Source: Persephonella sp964519345 (lineage in GTDB: Bacteria > Aquificota > Aquificia > Aquificales > Hydrogenothermaceae). From it: a stretch of DNA of 64,000 nt. Numbering within the stretch: the first letter of the stretch is position 1; the number at the start of each line of letters is the position of its first letter. Where the stretch lies: contig CAZFKX010000020.1 of the NCBI GenBank assembly GCA_964519345.1, forward strand, positions 1-64,000, given 5' to 3'. Shown here one piece after another: positions 7,966-16,351 of the stretch. The notes under the pieces are model-generated. The model searched no databases, was not told the DNA's origin, and saw nothing but the letters and a program-made list of their open reading frames with translations. Made by a program: the position numbers and the translations under genes.

Positions 7966-9123
7966 TTATATTTTTATTTTTTCAATGATAATATCTTTAA
8001 ACCCTTTTCTTATAAGTTTTTTCTTTTCTTTTACAGCCTCTTTTTTTGTATCAAAGCTCCCACAGTAAACAGCTATATATTTTTTGTAAGGTCTGATAAA
8101 ACAGCCTTCAAGTTCATATTTTTTTATAAAATCTTTCGCTTTCTTTTGCGAATAAAAAAGTATAACCCTTACAGAATAATAGGATTTTCCTTTATTACCG
8201 ATAACACCTGCATTTCTTAACTGATTGATCCTTTTATTCGCAAGCTTGCCGTATTTCGTATCAAATTCCGCCGCCCTTTTGTAATACTCGGCAGCTTTCT
8301 TATATCTTTTTTCCTGATCCTCTATAACCCCGAGCATATAAAAAGCGTAATCCTGATATCCTTTTTCTATGGAAAGTAGTTTAAGATATTTTTCAGCAAG
8401 AAGATATTTTTTCCTTTTAAAGTAGTATCCTGAAAGAAATTTTATAACCTCCGGTGTTTTGAAAGTTATAGCTTCCATATAGGAGGCTGCTTTATCCTCC
8501 CTCCCAAGTTTAAAAAATGCAAGAGCTCTATAGTAAAGGACATCGTCTTTCTGATCAGGCAGATACTTTTTCATCCTTTCTGTCTCTTTTATTACATCCA
8601 TATATCTTCCCATCTTATAAAGAGCCATCAGTTTAATAAGATTAAGTTCCTTCTCAGGGGGCAGTTCAAGAATCTTAGCCCACTTTTTATTCCTGTAGTA
8701 AATAGAGGCAAGTTTCTCAAGAAGCTGTTTTCTTTCATAACCCTGTGTATATCTTATTATTCTTTTTAACACCTCAGCTTTATCATCTGGGTTTTCTTCA
8801 AAAACATTTAGAACTGTTGCATAAACCCTTTTTCTCGTTTCTTCCCTAAATTCATACTTATTTACACTATCAATCATGGATAATATTTTCTCTCTGTCTC
8901 CTTCCTTTATATATGCCTGAAGCTGCAATAGAAAAACCTTCTCCCTATAAGGATCATCCGGATCCGTTTTATCAAGATATTCTTGAGCTTTCTTTGCTGA
9001 CAAAGAATAAACCCTATCCTTGAAAAGTCCCTGAATAAGCATAAGAAGACGATCTTTTTCTTGCTCTGTTAATCCAAAACCTAAACCTGCAGTAATAAGC
9101 AGAAAAATTAATATATATCTCAT
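7966..9123 (-). CDS. Exported TPR protein with C-terminal SPOR-like domain
   Basis: A 385 aa protein with an N-terminal signal peptide (about residues 1-18), a helical repeat region of TPR type (clearest at about 150-300, for example AEKYLKLLSIEKGYQDYAFYMLG) and a C-terminal SPOR-like domain (about 315-385, SYYSVRVILFYSQKKAKDFI to YIAVYCGSFDTKKEA). SPOR domains bind denuded septal peptidoglycan, so a periplasmic envelope or division role is likely. No specific orthologue is recognised. Its mRNA leader carries a possible attenuator. Confidence 0.75.
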   Translation of the reverse strand: MRYILIFLLITAGLGFGLTEQEKDRLLMLIQGLFKDRVYSLSAKKAQEYLDKTDPDDPYREKVFLLQLQAYIKEGDREKILSMIDSVNKYEFREETRKRVYATVLNVFEENPDDKAEVLKRIIRYTQGYERKQLLEKLASIYYRNKKWAKILELPPEKELNLIKLMALYKMGRYMDVIKETERMKKYLPDQKDDVLYYRALAFFKLGREDKAASYMEAITFKTPEVIKFLSGYYFKRKKYLLAEKYLKLLSIEKGYQDYAFYMLGVIEDQEKRYKKAAEYYKRAAEFDTKYGKLANKRINQLRNAGVIGNKGKSYYSVRVILFYSQKKAKDFIKKYELEGCFIRPYKKYIAVYCGSFDTKKEAVKEKKKLIRKGFKDIIIEKIKI

Positions 9124-9244
9124 TAAATATCTATTATATTAAAAAAAGAAGGGGAAGCACCCCCTTTTTGAAGGGAGGTAGCTTTAGGGATGCCGGTTAG
9201 TTATAACTTACTTATAATATAATACACAGAATATATAAATGCAA
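9124..9244 (-). promoter_or_regulatory. Promoter and possible transcription attenuator of the TPR/SPOR gene
   Basis: On the minus strand TTGCAT (plus 9239-9244) and TATATT (plus 9216-9221) are 17 bases apart, predicting a start near 9209 and a leader of about 86 bases. The leader holds a terminator-like hairpin (AAGGGG, loop, CCCCTT, then C and seven T; plus 9141-9166). Its 5' arm can instead pair with CTCCCTT (plus 9171-9177), an exclusive antiterminator. No start codon for a leader peptide is seen. The sensor, if any, is unknown. The same interval carries TATAAT (9213-9218), a possible -10 for yajC. Confidence 0.45.
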
Positions 9245-9284
9245 GATATGTTAATATATTTAGAATCAAAAAAAGGAGGTTGAA

Positions 9285-9578
9285 ATGCAAGGAGATCCTG
9301 TAGGTGGACTTATAAGTGCAATTATCTGGATGGTACTTCTTATAGCAATATTCTATTTTCTCCTCTACAGACCCCAGCAACAGCAGAGAAAAAAGCATGA
9401 GGAGTTCCTTAAAAATCTAAAAAAAGGAGAAAAAGTTATAACATCAGGTGGAATAATTGGAGAAATAAAAGCTATAGATGAAAAAACAGTATCTTTAAAA
9501 GTGGCTGAAGGAACAGTAATAAAGGTTCTCAAAACAGCTGTTTCCACATATTACCAGGAAGAAGAGAAAAAAGATTAA
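9285..9578 (+). CDS. yajC: Preprotein translocase accessory subunit YajC
   Basis: Single-span inner-membrane protein that associates with SecDF, 97 aa. It has one transmembrane helix at about residues 8-27, then the conserved FYFLLYRPQQQQRKKHEEFLKNLKKGEKVITSGG signature seen in pieces across the family and a small basic cytoplasmic domain. A clear AAAGGAGGTTGAA site precedes the ATG. It is transcribed alone, without an adjacent tgt or secD. Confidence 0.95.
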   Translation: MQGDPVGGLISAIIWMVLLIAIFYFLLYRPQQQQRKKHEEFLKNLKKGEKVITSGGIIGEIKAIDEKTVSLKVAEGTVIKVLKTAVSTYYQEEEKKD

Positions 9579-9593
9579 TTTTCACTCTAAACC

Positions 9594-9622
9594 TTGACTT
9601 ATTAACTATACTCAATTATTAT
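9594..9622 (+). promoter_or_regulatory. Promoter of the small Cys-rich gene
   Basis: TTGACT at 9594-9599 and TATTAT at 9617-9622 are separated by 17 bases, a near-consensus housekeeping promoter. The predicted leader of about 55 bases is AT-rich and ends with an AGGGG ribosome site before 9685. Confidence 0.55.
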
Positions 9623-9684
9623 TAGTTATATAGAAAATATAATAATTATAATTTTATATAACTTTATAGAGAAGGGGTGTGGCC

Positions 9685-9867
9685 ATGATATTAATAAAAC
9701 AATGTCTCTGTTGCTCAAACATTACAGAATTTGGCAGATGCGAAGGAGGATACGAACTTAGATGGAGGGTTGAAAACGCTTTTGAAAAAATTGTATGTGA
9801 AAATTTCGTAAAGTTTGATAACTCTCCAGAAACAGATAAAAGAAAAGAAGTGGCTAAAGCTTCTTAG
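9685..9867 (+). CDS. Small Cys-rich conserved-looking protein, function unknown
   Basis: A 60 aa protein starting at ATG 9685 behind AGGGG at 9673-9677; a GTG at 9679 is too close to that site. Cys at 7, 9, 10, 19 and 38 suggest a small metal (probably zinc) site. The C-terminal third is charged and probably disordered. A good promoter and ribosome site argue that it is real despite its size. Its last 14 bases overlap the 3' end of the convergent phosphoesterase gene. I do not recognise a family. Confidence 0.6.
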   Translation: MILIKQCLCCSNITEFGRCEGGYELRWRVENAFEKIVCENFVKFDNSPETDKRKEVAKAS

Positions 9868-10582
9868 TTATAGCTGACGCAAAAACAGGCGGAAGCCCTT
9901 TTTTTATGATCTCTTCTGCCGCCTTATTATAATTGTAGTCAACCCTTCTAATAATGATTATGTTTTTATCCTCATCATGTATAACATAACAAAGTCTTGG
10001 ATCTCTGTCCCTTGGTTGACCGACACTTCCAACGCTAATTAGATACTGTTTATCATCTTTTATCTGATACTCGTTTAGATCTCTAATAAGTTTTATACTC
10101 TCATCACTTTTTTCGAAAATCAGGGGTATATGTGTATGTCCGTAAAAACATATCTTCTCTGAATAACAGGAAAATGTATCCTTAGCATCTTTTAAAGATG
10201 TTATAAAATACATACTTCCCGGAACTGAAGGCTCGTCGTGAGTTATTACAACCCCTTCAAACTCAAAATCTTTAGGAAGTGAGGATATAAAAGCTCTGTC
10301 TTCATCAGTTATTTGATCATATGTCCAGTCTGCCATTTTAATAGCTTCAGGGTTTGATATAAAAATATCTTCACACTGTGACACAAACGTATCATGTTCT
10401 CCTCTAAGAATTATCTGACAGTTCTCCTTTACCCATTCAAGAACTTCTTTAGGATTAGCTCCAAAATTGAGTATATCTCCAAGACATACAACCCTGTCAA
10501 TACACTGCTCCCTCAAGTCTTTTTCAAGGGATTCAACAGCATGAATATTTCCATGTAAATCTGATATATATGCAGTTCTCAT
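9854..10582 (-). CDS. Metallophosphoesterase (YfcE/calcineurin-like)
   Basis: Dinuclear-metal phosphoesterase of 242 aa. Metal motifs are in order: SDLHGN near residue 7, LGDILNFG near 35, RGEHD near 60 and GHTHIP near 148. The third motif is GEHD rather than the common GNHD/GNHE, so one metal-bridging ligand position differs. Similar proteins act on cyclic or dinucleotide phosphates, but the substrate cannot be told. It overlaps the nusB gene by one base and ends inside the convergent small gene. Confidence 0.85.
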   Translation of the reverse strand: MRTAYISDLHGNIHAVESLEKDLREQCIDRVVCLGDILNFGANPKEVLEWVKENCQIILRGEHDTFVSQCEDIFISNPEAIKMADWTYDQITDEDRAFISSLPKDFEFEGVVITHDEPSVPGSMYFITSLKDAKDTFSCYSEKICFYGHTHIPLIFEKSDESIKLIRDLNEYQIKDDKQYLISVGSVGQPRDRDPRLCYVIHDEDKNIIIIRRVDYNYNKAAEEIIKKGLPPVFASAITKKL

Positions 10583-11007
10583 TAACTCACTTTCTGTCTG
10601 TTTTTATATATTGTACTTAAGACACCATTTATAAATTTTACAGTTTCAGTGCTGTCTATATAACATTTTGTAAGGTCAAGTATATCCATAAACACCCTTC
10701 CCTTATCCTCTATCTCAGAAAATAAAAGTTCATAAACACCAAGCCTCAGCAGAGCCCTTTCAGGATAGCCAAGTCTTTCAAGTCTCCAATTCTTCAGATT
10801 CTCTCTTAGAATATCATCTATCTCAGGTAGATGTTCTTCAATCCCCTTAAGTATTGAATATATATAATCTAACGTTTTCTTTGACAGTTTTTCCCTTATA
10901 CCTTTTATATGATCTTCCATTATCTCGAAAAGATCTCCACCCTTCATATCGTAGGTGTAGAGAGTTCTAAAAACTATTTCCCTCGCCTTCTTTCTATACT
11001 TTCCCAT
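10582..11007 (-). CDS. nusB: Transcription antitermination protein NusB
   Basis: All-helical RNA-binding factor of the rRNA antitermination complex (with NusE/S10 at boxA), 141 aa, normal size. The N-terminal KARE-x-V-F-RTLY motif and C-terminal LDLTKCYIDSTETVKFINGVLS stretch are typical. It is directly downstream of ribH with a one-base stop/start overlap, the common ribH-nusB pair, and translationally coupled to the phosphoesterase gene after it. Confidence 0.95.
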   Translation of the reverse strand: MGKYRKKAREIVFRTLYTYDMKGGDLFEIMEDHIKGIREKLSKKTLDYIYSILKGIEEHLPEIDDILRENLKNWRLERLGYPERALLRLGVYELLFSEIEDKGRVFMDILDLTKCYIDSTETVKFINGVLSTIYKNRQKVS

Positions 11008-11471
11008 TATTTGATTTCCCTTAAAAGATTGGCCATTTCTATAGCCGAAAGAGCAGCATCAAAACCTTTATTTCCCATTTTTGTTCCTGCCCTTTCAACA
11101 GCCTGTTCTATTGTATCTGTCGTAAGAATTCCATATGAAACAGGTATTTCTGTCTCAAGAGATACGAGAGCTATACCTTTTGTTACTTCAGACGCAACGT
11201 ACTCAAAATGTGGTGTAGATCCTCTTATAACTGCTCCAAGACATATAACAGCGTCATAATTTCCTGTTTTTGCCATCTTTTTTGCTACAAGAGGTATCTC
11301 AAACGATCCAGGAACTCTAACTACAGTTATATCATTTTCAGAACCTCCATGTCTTACTATACAGTCAAGTGCACCTTCAAGCAGTTTATTTGTTATAAGA
11401 TCATTAAATCTTCCAACAACTATACCAAACTTAAGTCCTTCAGCAGATAAGTTACCATTTATCTCCGTCAT
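11007..11471 (-). CDS. ribH: 6,7-dimethyl-8-ribityllumazine synthase
   Basis: Penultimate enzyme of riboflavin synthesis, joining ribitylaminouracil and dihydroxybutanone phosphate, 154 aa. The GIVVGRFNDLIT start, the VPGSFEIPLVA motif, the CLGAVIRGSTPHFEYVASE active-site segment (with the catalytic His) and the GNKGFDAALSAIEMANL tail are diagnostic. It heads a minus-strand ribH-nusB-phosphoesterase unit. No FMN riboswitch is seen in the short gap upstream. Confidence 0.97.
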   Translation of the reverse strand: MTEINGNLSAEGLKFGIVVGRFNDLITNKLLEGALDCIVRHGGSENDITVVRVPGSFEIPLVAKKMAKTGNYDAVICLGAVIRGSTPHFEYVASEVTKGIALVSLETEIPVSYGILTTDTIEQAVERAGTKMGNKGFDAALSAIEMANLLREIK

Positions 11472-11514
11472 CAGTATCTCCTTGAATAATATTCTGATAG
11501 TATTATACTAAAAC

Positions 11515-12573
11515 TCAGGACAGTTCTTTTACAACCTTTTTAACAGTATCAACAATATATGCTATATCATCCTCTTTTAAAGCTGCATGAACAGGAATAG
11601 CAAAAATCTGTTTAACCACATTTTCAGAAAAACTGCACTCAAGATGTTCTACATTTCTCAGCTGATGAAGTGTATAGTTATAATAAACCCTCGCCCCGAT
11701 ACCTTTTTCTATAAGTCTTTCCAGAATTTGATCCCTCTTAGGATGTCTCATAGCGTATATATGGAAAACATGCTTTCTCCCTGCAAACTCTTCAGGAAGG
11801 ATAAGAGCCGGGAGTTCTTTAAACTCTTCATTGTAAAGTTTTGCTATCCTTCTTCTTTTTTCATTTGTACTGTCAAGTTTTTTTAACTGCCAGTAACCAA
11901 TTCCAGCTTGAAATTCTGTTATTCTAAGATTTAAAGCAGGGTGATCCCCAAATTCAATCCAGTTTGATACTTTTTCATCTAATTCTGGATCTGATGTGAG
12001 TATGGCTCCACCTTCTCCCATCGCTACGTTTTTCGAAGCATAGAAGCTAAAGGCCGAAATATCTCCCAGATTTCCAGCTTTCTTACCTTTATACTCAGCA
12101 CCGTGCGACTGTGCCGCATCTTCAAGAACTATTACTCCCTTATCCTTACATATCTTATTAATCTTTTCCATATCAGCTGTCTGACCAAAAAGATGAACAG
12201 GTATAACAGCTTTTGGTTTGTATTTTTCAACAGCTATCTCAAGCTGGAAAGGATCCATACAGTAATCATCGCCCACATCCACAACAATGGGCTTTCCTCC
12301 TGCAAGTAAAACAGCGTCAATAGTAGCCATAAAGCTCATCGACGGAACCACAACAACATCGGCGGTACTGTTTATACCTATTGCCTTTAATGCTATATAC
12401 AAAGCAGCTGTACCGCTGCATACAGGATGACAAAACGATGAACCTACATATTCGCTGAAGCTTTCTTTAAACTTTAATGTCCATTTTCCACGGGTTATCT
12501 GCCCACTTTTCATAATCTCAACAACAGTTTCTTCTTCCTCTTTACCAAAAACAGGTTTTATTATTGGTATCAA
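11515..12573 (-). CDS. DegT/DnrJ/EryC1 family PLP aminotransferase
   Basis: Fold-type I sugar aminotransferase family, 352 aa. Lys181 in SFYASKNVAMGEGG is the expected PLP Schiff-base lysine, and EDAAQSHGAEY is the usual Asp-containing cofactor motif. Such enzymes aminate nucleotide-linked keto sugars for lipid A, O-antigen or glycans. Eleven bases upstream on the same strand lies a Gfo/Idh oxidoreductase, the usual partner that makes the keto sugar, so the two may form a short sugar-modification operon. The exact substrate is not known. Confidence 0.88.
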   Translation of the reverse strand: MIPIIKPVFGKEEEETVVEIMKSGQITRGKWTLKFKESFSEYVGSSFCHPVCSGTAALYIALKAIGINSTADVVVVPSMSFMATIDAVLLAGGKPIVVDVGDDYCMDPFQLEIAVEKYKPKAVIPVHLFGQTADMEKINKICKDKGVIVLEDAAQSHGAEYKGKKAGNLGDISAFSFYASKNVAMGEGGAILTSDPELDEKVSNWIEFGDHPALNLRITEFQAGIGYWQLKKLDSTNEKRRRIAKLYNEEFKELPALILPEEFAGRKHVFHIYAMRHPKRDQILERLIEKGIGARVYYNYTLHQLRNVEHLECSFSENVVKQIFAIPVHAALKEDDIAYIVDTVKKVVKELS

Positions 12574-12584
12574 TGTTCTCTCCT

Positions 12585-13400
12585 TTATACTCTAAATTTA
12601 TCAAACTCTTTAAGAATATTAAGTGCTCTAAAAGAACTCTCAAAAGAAGGATTATGGGTAAACTGTTTTATCATAAGCTCAAGTTTATCTATATTATCCT
12701 TTTCCTTTACCTTTCCTGATGGATACTCTATTCTGTCCTGAACAAAATTCAGTTTTATATCTCCCCTTCCTGTTTTTAATATCCATTCCCTTCTAAGATA
12801 CTCACTGCTCCATGCAACCTGAAGAAAGAAATCACTTTCTTCAGTTTCTCCATAGATATCAAAAATATCCCCTTTATCCTCCACTTTTTTTATAACAAAT
12901 TCACCAAAAAGATAGCTGAAGATATAAAGGTCGTGCCACGCCAGATCGTAAAAAGGGTTTATATAGCCTCTCCCTAAATTAAGCCTATAAGCAAAGATAC
13001 GATTCACAGGACTGTTTAAATCCAGGTTTCTTATACTGTTTGATCTGAGCTCTATCTCAGAAACCTCTAAAACAGCATTGTTCTTATATGCAAAATTTAT
13101 AGCATCCTCTAAATCAGCAGCCTTAATGGAGGGGGGTTTTTCAACCATAACGTTTATCCCTCTTTCAAGAGCTTTTTTTGCGATAGGTATATGTGATACT
13201 GGATCTGTGGCAACAAAAAGAAAATCAATATTCTCTTCTTTTAAAGCCTGATCTATATCCGTATATTTTTTAAAACTGCCAGAAAAGTTTTTTAACCTTG
13301 ATTGATCTTTATCTATAAGAACTGTATCAAATCCAAGCAACTCAAATTTCTTAATATACTTTGATCCCATATTGCCTGTTCCAACTATGCCTACTTTCAA
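12585..13400 (-). CDS. Gfo/Idh/MocA family oxidoreductase
   Basis: NAD(P)-dependent oxidoreductase, 271 aa, somewhat short for the family. An N-terminal Rossmann fold starts with KVGIVGTGNMGSKYIKKF; the EKPPSIKAADL motif supplies the family Lys near residue 90. The C-terminal half fits the alpha/beta substrate domain. The start is TTG at 13400 with a strong GGAGGAG site. It is co-transcribed with the downstream aminotransferase, suggesting oxidation then amination of a sugar; this is inference. An extended TATAAT lies in the upstream gap. Confidence 0.82.
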   Translation of the reverse strand: MKVGIVGTGNMGSKYIKKFELLGFDTVLIDKDQSRLKNFSGSFKKYTDIDQALKEENIDFLFVATDPVSHIPIAKKALERGINVMVEKPPSIKAADLEDAINFAYKNNAVLEVSEIELRSNSIRNLDLNSPVNRIFAYRLNLGRGYINPFYDLAWHDLYIFSYLFGEFVIKKVEDKGDIFDIYGETEESDFFLQVAWSSEYLRREWILKTGRGDIKLNFVQDRIEYPSGKVKEKDNIDKLELMIKQFTHNPSFESSFRALNILKEFDKFRV

Positions 13401-13524
13401 AAATCTCCTCCAGCTCTTAATATTACATAATTAAATCATGAAGCAAAAATTATACCAAAGAAAATCAAGGAAAATAGGGAAGTTCTGTTTCCTTACTTTC
13501 CATTTTTTTTGAAAATTTGCAAAT

Positions 13525-14406
13525 CTACCTTATAAGACCGTAATCTTTAAGAACTGTTTTTAATTTTTCCTCATTTTCAGAGCTCATAAAGTAAAGGGGA
13601 AGTCTCATCTCAATATCATCAATCAGTCCCATAAGATACGCTGCTGTCTTTACAGGTATAGGATTCGTCTCAATAAAAAGTATTTTAAAAAGATTCCAGT
13701 ACCTATCATGTATTCTTCTCGCTTCATCAAACTTTCCATCAAATGCAAGTCTGCACATCTGTGCGATATCTCGTGGAATAAGATTGTTTGCAACAGATAT
13801 AACTCCTTTTGCACCAACAGCCATCATAGGAAGCGTAAGAGCATCATCACCTGAAAGTATAACGACATCAGGGTTTGTAAGAGATATCATATCAGAAACT
13901 CTTGAAACATTACCTGTAGCTTCCTTTATCCCTATAATATTAGGGAAATCGGCATAAAGTCTTGCAAAAGTTTCAGGGAGCATATCAACACCTGTTCTGG
14001 AAGGAATGTTATAAAGTATAAGGGGAATACTTGTCTCCTCTGCTATTGCTCTAAAATGCTGGTATATACCCTCTTGCGTAGGTTTATTGTAATAAGGAAC
14101 TATCTGGAGGGATCCGTCTGCACCTGCCTTTTCAGCTGATTTTGTTAGTGCTATAGCTTCATGAGTTGCGTTTGCACCTGTTCCTGCAATAATAGGTATT
14201 CTTTTATCTGCAAACTCAACAGCCATTTTTATAAGATCTTCATGTTCACTGAATGTTAAGGTTGCCGACTCACCAGTCGTTCCAGCTATAACTATACCAT
14301 CTGTCCCATTCTCAACATGAAAATCTATAAGCCTCTTAAGCGATCCTTTATCTATACTTCCATTTTTAAATGGTGTTACCAATGCAACAATTGAACCTTT
14401 GAACAT
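13525..14406 (-). CDS. dapA: 4-hydroxy-tetrahydrodipicolinate synthase
   Basis: TIM-barrel aldolase that condenses pyruvate and aspartate semialdehyde in lysine/diaminopimelate synthesis, 293 aa. I start at ATG 14406 because GGAGG lies about six bases upstream and this puts the Schiff-base Lys in GIKEATGN at 161, the number in the E. coli enzyme; the ATG four codons upstream would overlap that site. The GTTGESATL motif and YNIPSRTGVD (with the catalytic Tyr) are present. It is divergent from mreB, so both envelope units share a promoter region. Confidence 0.96.
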   Translation of the reverse strand: MFKGSIVALVTPFKNGSIDKGSLKRLIDFHVENGTDGIVIAGTTGESATLTFSEHEDLIKMAVEFADKRIPIIAGTGANATHEAIALTKSAEKAGADGSLQIVPYYNKPTQEGIYQHFRAIAEETSIPLILYNIPSRTGVDMLPETFARLYADFPNIIGIKEATGNVSRVSDMISLTNPDVVILSGDDALTLPMMAVGAKGVISVANNLIPRDIAQMCRLAFDGKFDEARRIHDRYWNLFKILFIETNPIPVKTAAYLMGLIDDIEMRLPLYFMSSENEEKLKTVLKDYGLIR

Positions 14407-14487
14407 ACTAACCTCCATCTTGAGAAAATTCTTTTTAATAATAGTTTATAATATATTTTCTAATTTATCTTTTTTACTGGAGGGAAT
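14407..14487. promoter_or_regulatory. Divergent dapA/mreB promoter region
   Basis: An AT-rich gap between two divergent starts. TATAAT at 14447-14452 is a candidate -10 for mreB; no convincing -35 was found at normal spacing. A CTGGAGGG ribosome site lies just before the mreB ATG. Confidence 0.4.
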
Positions 14488-15528
14488 ATGTTTTTAAATT
14501 CCATCTTTGGATTCTTTTCAAACGATGTCGGAATTGATCTTGGAACAGCAAACACCCTTGTATTTGTTAAAGGAAAAGGGATTGTATTTTCGGAACCTTC
14601 TATAGTTTCCATTGAGAAAACAACCGGTAAAGTTATAGCTGTTGGTGAAGAAGCAAAAGCCATGATAGGTAAAACACCTGAAAATATTGAAGTTGTAAGA
14701 CCTTTAAAAGATGGCGTTATAGCAGATTTTGACGTTACACAGGAAATGCTCAAATACTTTATAAAAAAAGTCCATAACAATCTCCCATTAACCAAGTTCT
14801 TAAAACCAAGACCCAGAATCATAGTAGGTGTTCCTTCCGGTATAACAACCGTAGAAAAAAGAGCCGTTATAGATGCTGCTCGTCAGGCAGGCGCAAGAGA
14901 TGTTTTTTTAATAGCTGAACCAATGGCAGCAGCTATTGGAGCTGGTCTTCCTATCTCAGCCCCTGGAGGAAACATGATAGTTGACATAGGAGGGGGAACC
15001 TCGGAGATAGCTGTTATATCGCTTTCAGGTCTTGTTTTATCAACATCAATAAGAATTGCAGGTGATGAGGTAAATAAGGCAATAATTCAGCATCTTAAAA
15101 GATCACACCACATACTTATAGGCGAACAAACAGCTGAAAGAGTAAAGGTTCAGGTTGGATCTGCGTATCCTACTGAAAGAGATAAAGAGACAATGGAAAT
15201 AAGAGGAAGGGATATGACTGGTATGCCGAGAAGTGTGACTATAACGGGGGAAGAAATAAGAGTTGCCATAGAAGATGTTATAACGAGTATAATAAACGCT
15301 GTAAGAAACGCCCTTGAAAGAACACCTCCTGAACTTGCTGCTGATATTGTTGAAAGAGGTATAGTTTTAGCAGGTGGTGGATCTCTTCTTTATGGTTTAG
15401 ATTTAAGACTGAAGGAAGAAACCAATCTTCCTGTTTATTACTGCGATGATCCTTTAACCGCTGTTGCAAGAGGCATAGGTGAGGCTTTAAATGATATTGA
15501 ACTTATAAAACGCGTCTCGTTCCAGTAA
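14488..15528 (+). CDS. mreB: Rod shape-determining actin MreB
   Basis: Bacterial actin that forms membrane-bound filaments and guides the elongasome, 346 aa, normal length. The short N-terminal amphipathic stretch MFLNSIFGFFSND could bind membrane. Nucleotide motifs are visible: GIDLGTANT (phosphate 1), MIVDIGGGTSEIAV (phosphate 2) and IVLAGGGSLLYG (adenosine). It heads mreB-mreC-mreD-PBP2-rodA with tiny gaps or overlaps, a complete elongation operon. Confidence 0.98.
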   Translation: MFLNSIFGFFSNDVGIDLGTANTLVFVKGKGIVFSEPSIVSIEKTTGKVIAVGEEAKAMIGKTPENIEVVRPLKDGVIADFDVTQEMLKYFIKKVHNNLPLTKFLKPRPRIIVGVPSGITTVEKRAVIDAARQAGARDVFLIAEPMAAAIGAGLPISAPGGNMIVDIGGGTSEIAVISLSGLVLSTSIRIAGDEVNKAIIQHLKRSHHILIGEQTAERVKVQVGSAYPTERDKETMEIRGRDMTGMPRSVTITGEEIRVAIEDVITSIINAVRNALERTPPELAADIVERGIVLAGGGSLLYGLDLRLKEETNLPVYYCDDPLTAVARGIGEALNDIELIKRVSFQ

Positions 15529-15532
15529 AAAG

Positions 15533-16351
15533 ATGGTTAAAAAAAAAGGATTTAAAAGGTTAGCTTTTTTTATCTCTATATTTGTTTTCATACTTGTTAT
15601 ATATATTTTTTTTATACCTAACTCTAAGAGTGCTGTTTTGACAGTTTTTCATCCTTTTCTTAAAACAACCGACGCTGTTTATGAAACATTTTCCTCTTTG
15701 ATAAAATCAGTAGAGGATAACTACAGACTCTACAAAGAGAACAAGGAACTTAAAAAAGAGATAGAAAAATTAAAAGGTGAGATAACACTTTTGAAACAGT
15801 ATGAGGTTGAGAATCAGAAATTGTCCAGTCTGGTAAATTTCAAAAAAAAAGTTAAAAGATATACTCTCCTTACTGGAAAAGTTATAGGTTTTTCTCCCGA
15901 TAATTGGTCAAACTTTTTAATAATAAATCTTGGCAAGAAAAGCGGTATAAAAAAAGGTGATCTTGTTGTGTCAGATGGTTATCTTCTTGGAATTGTTTAT
16001 AACGTAGGAGCTTTCAGCTCCTCTGTTCTTCTTGTATCAGACAAAAACTTTAAAATACCTGCAAGAACAAGAAAAACAAGAGAACTTGTCTTTTTTCAAG
16101 GTAAAGATCTTAAATCAGGAATTTTGAAATATGTGAAACCACAGCAGGATATAAGAATCGGTGATATTATCGAGACAACAGATGTAGGTAAAAACTATCC
16201 TCCAGGAATACCTATAGGAAAAATAAAGAGCATAAACTATGAGGAAGGCGATTTCTTTAAAAGTATTGACATAAAACTGGATATCAACCCTCTATCCGTT
16301 GAGTATGTAGTCGTTATAACAAAAAAAGAAAAAAGAAAGAAGAAAAAATGA
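15533..16351 (+). CDS. mreC: Rod shape-determining protein MreC
   Basis: Bitopic periplasmic scaffold of the elongasome, 272 aa. There is one membrane helix at about residues 9-27, a coiled coil at about 60-105 (NKELKKEIEKLKGEI), then the beta-rich domain with GFSPDNWSNFLIINLGKKSGIKKGD and the ILKYVKPQQDIRIGDIIETTDVGKNYPPGIPIGKI region. The C-terminus is very basic. The start is four bases after the mreB stop; its last four bases overlap mreD. Confidence 0.93.
   Translation: MVKKKGFKRLAFFISIFVFILVIYIFFIPNSKSAVLTVFHPFLKTTDAVYETFSSLIKSVEDNYRLYKENKELKKEIEKLKGEITLLKQYEVENQKLSSLVNFKKKVKRYTLLTGKVIGFSPDNWSNFLIINLGKKSGIKKGDLVVSDGYLLGIVYNVGAFSSSVLLVSDKNFKIPARTRKTRELVFFQGKDLKSGILKYVKPQQDIRIGDIIETTDVGKNYPPGIPIGKIKSINYEEGDFFKSIDIKLDINPLSVEYVVVITKKEKRKKKK

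Noticed and set aside
9190..9222. Ten-codon open frame with a GGGAGG-like site in the yajC upstream region
   Set aside because: It overlaps the proposed leader stems and promoter elements and is too short to support as a peptide.
9201..9398. 65-residue minus-strand hydrophobic frame over the yajC start
   Set aside because: It covers the yajC ribosome site and signal region and is best explained as antisense to the yajC membrane helix.
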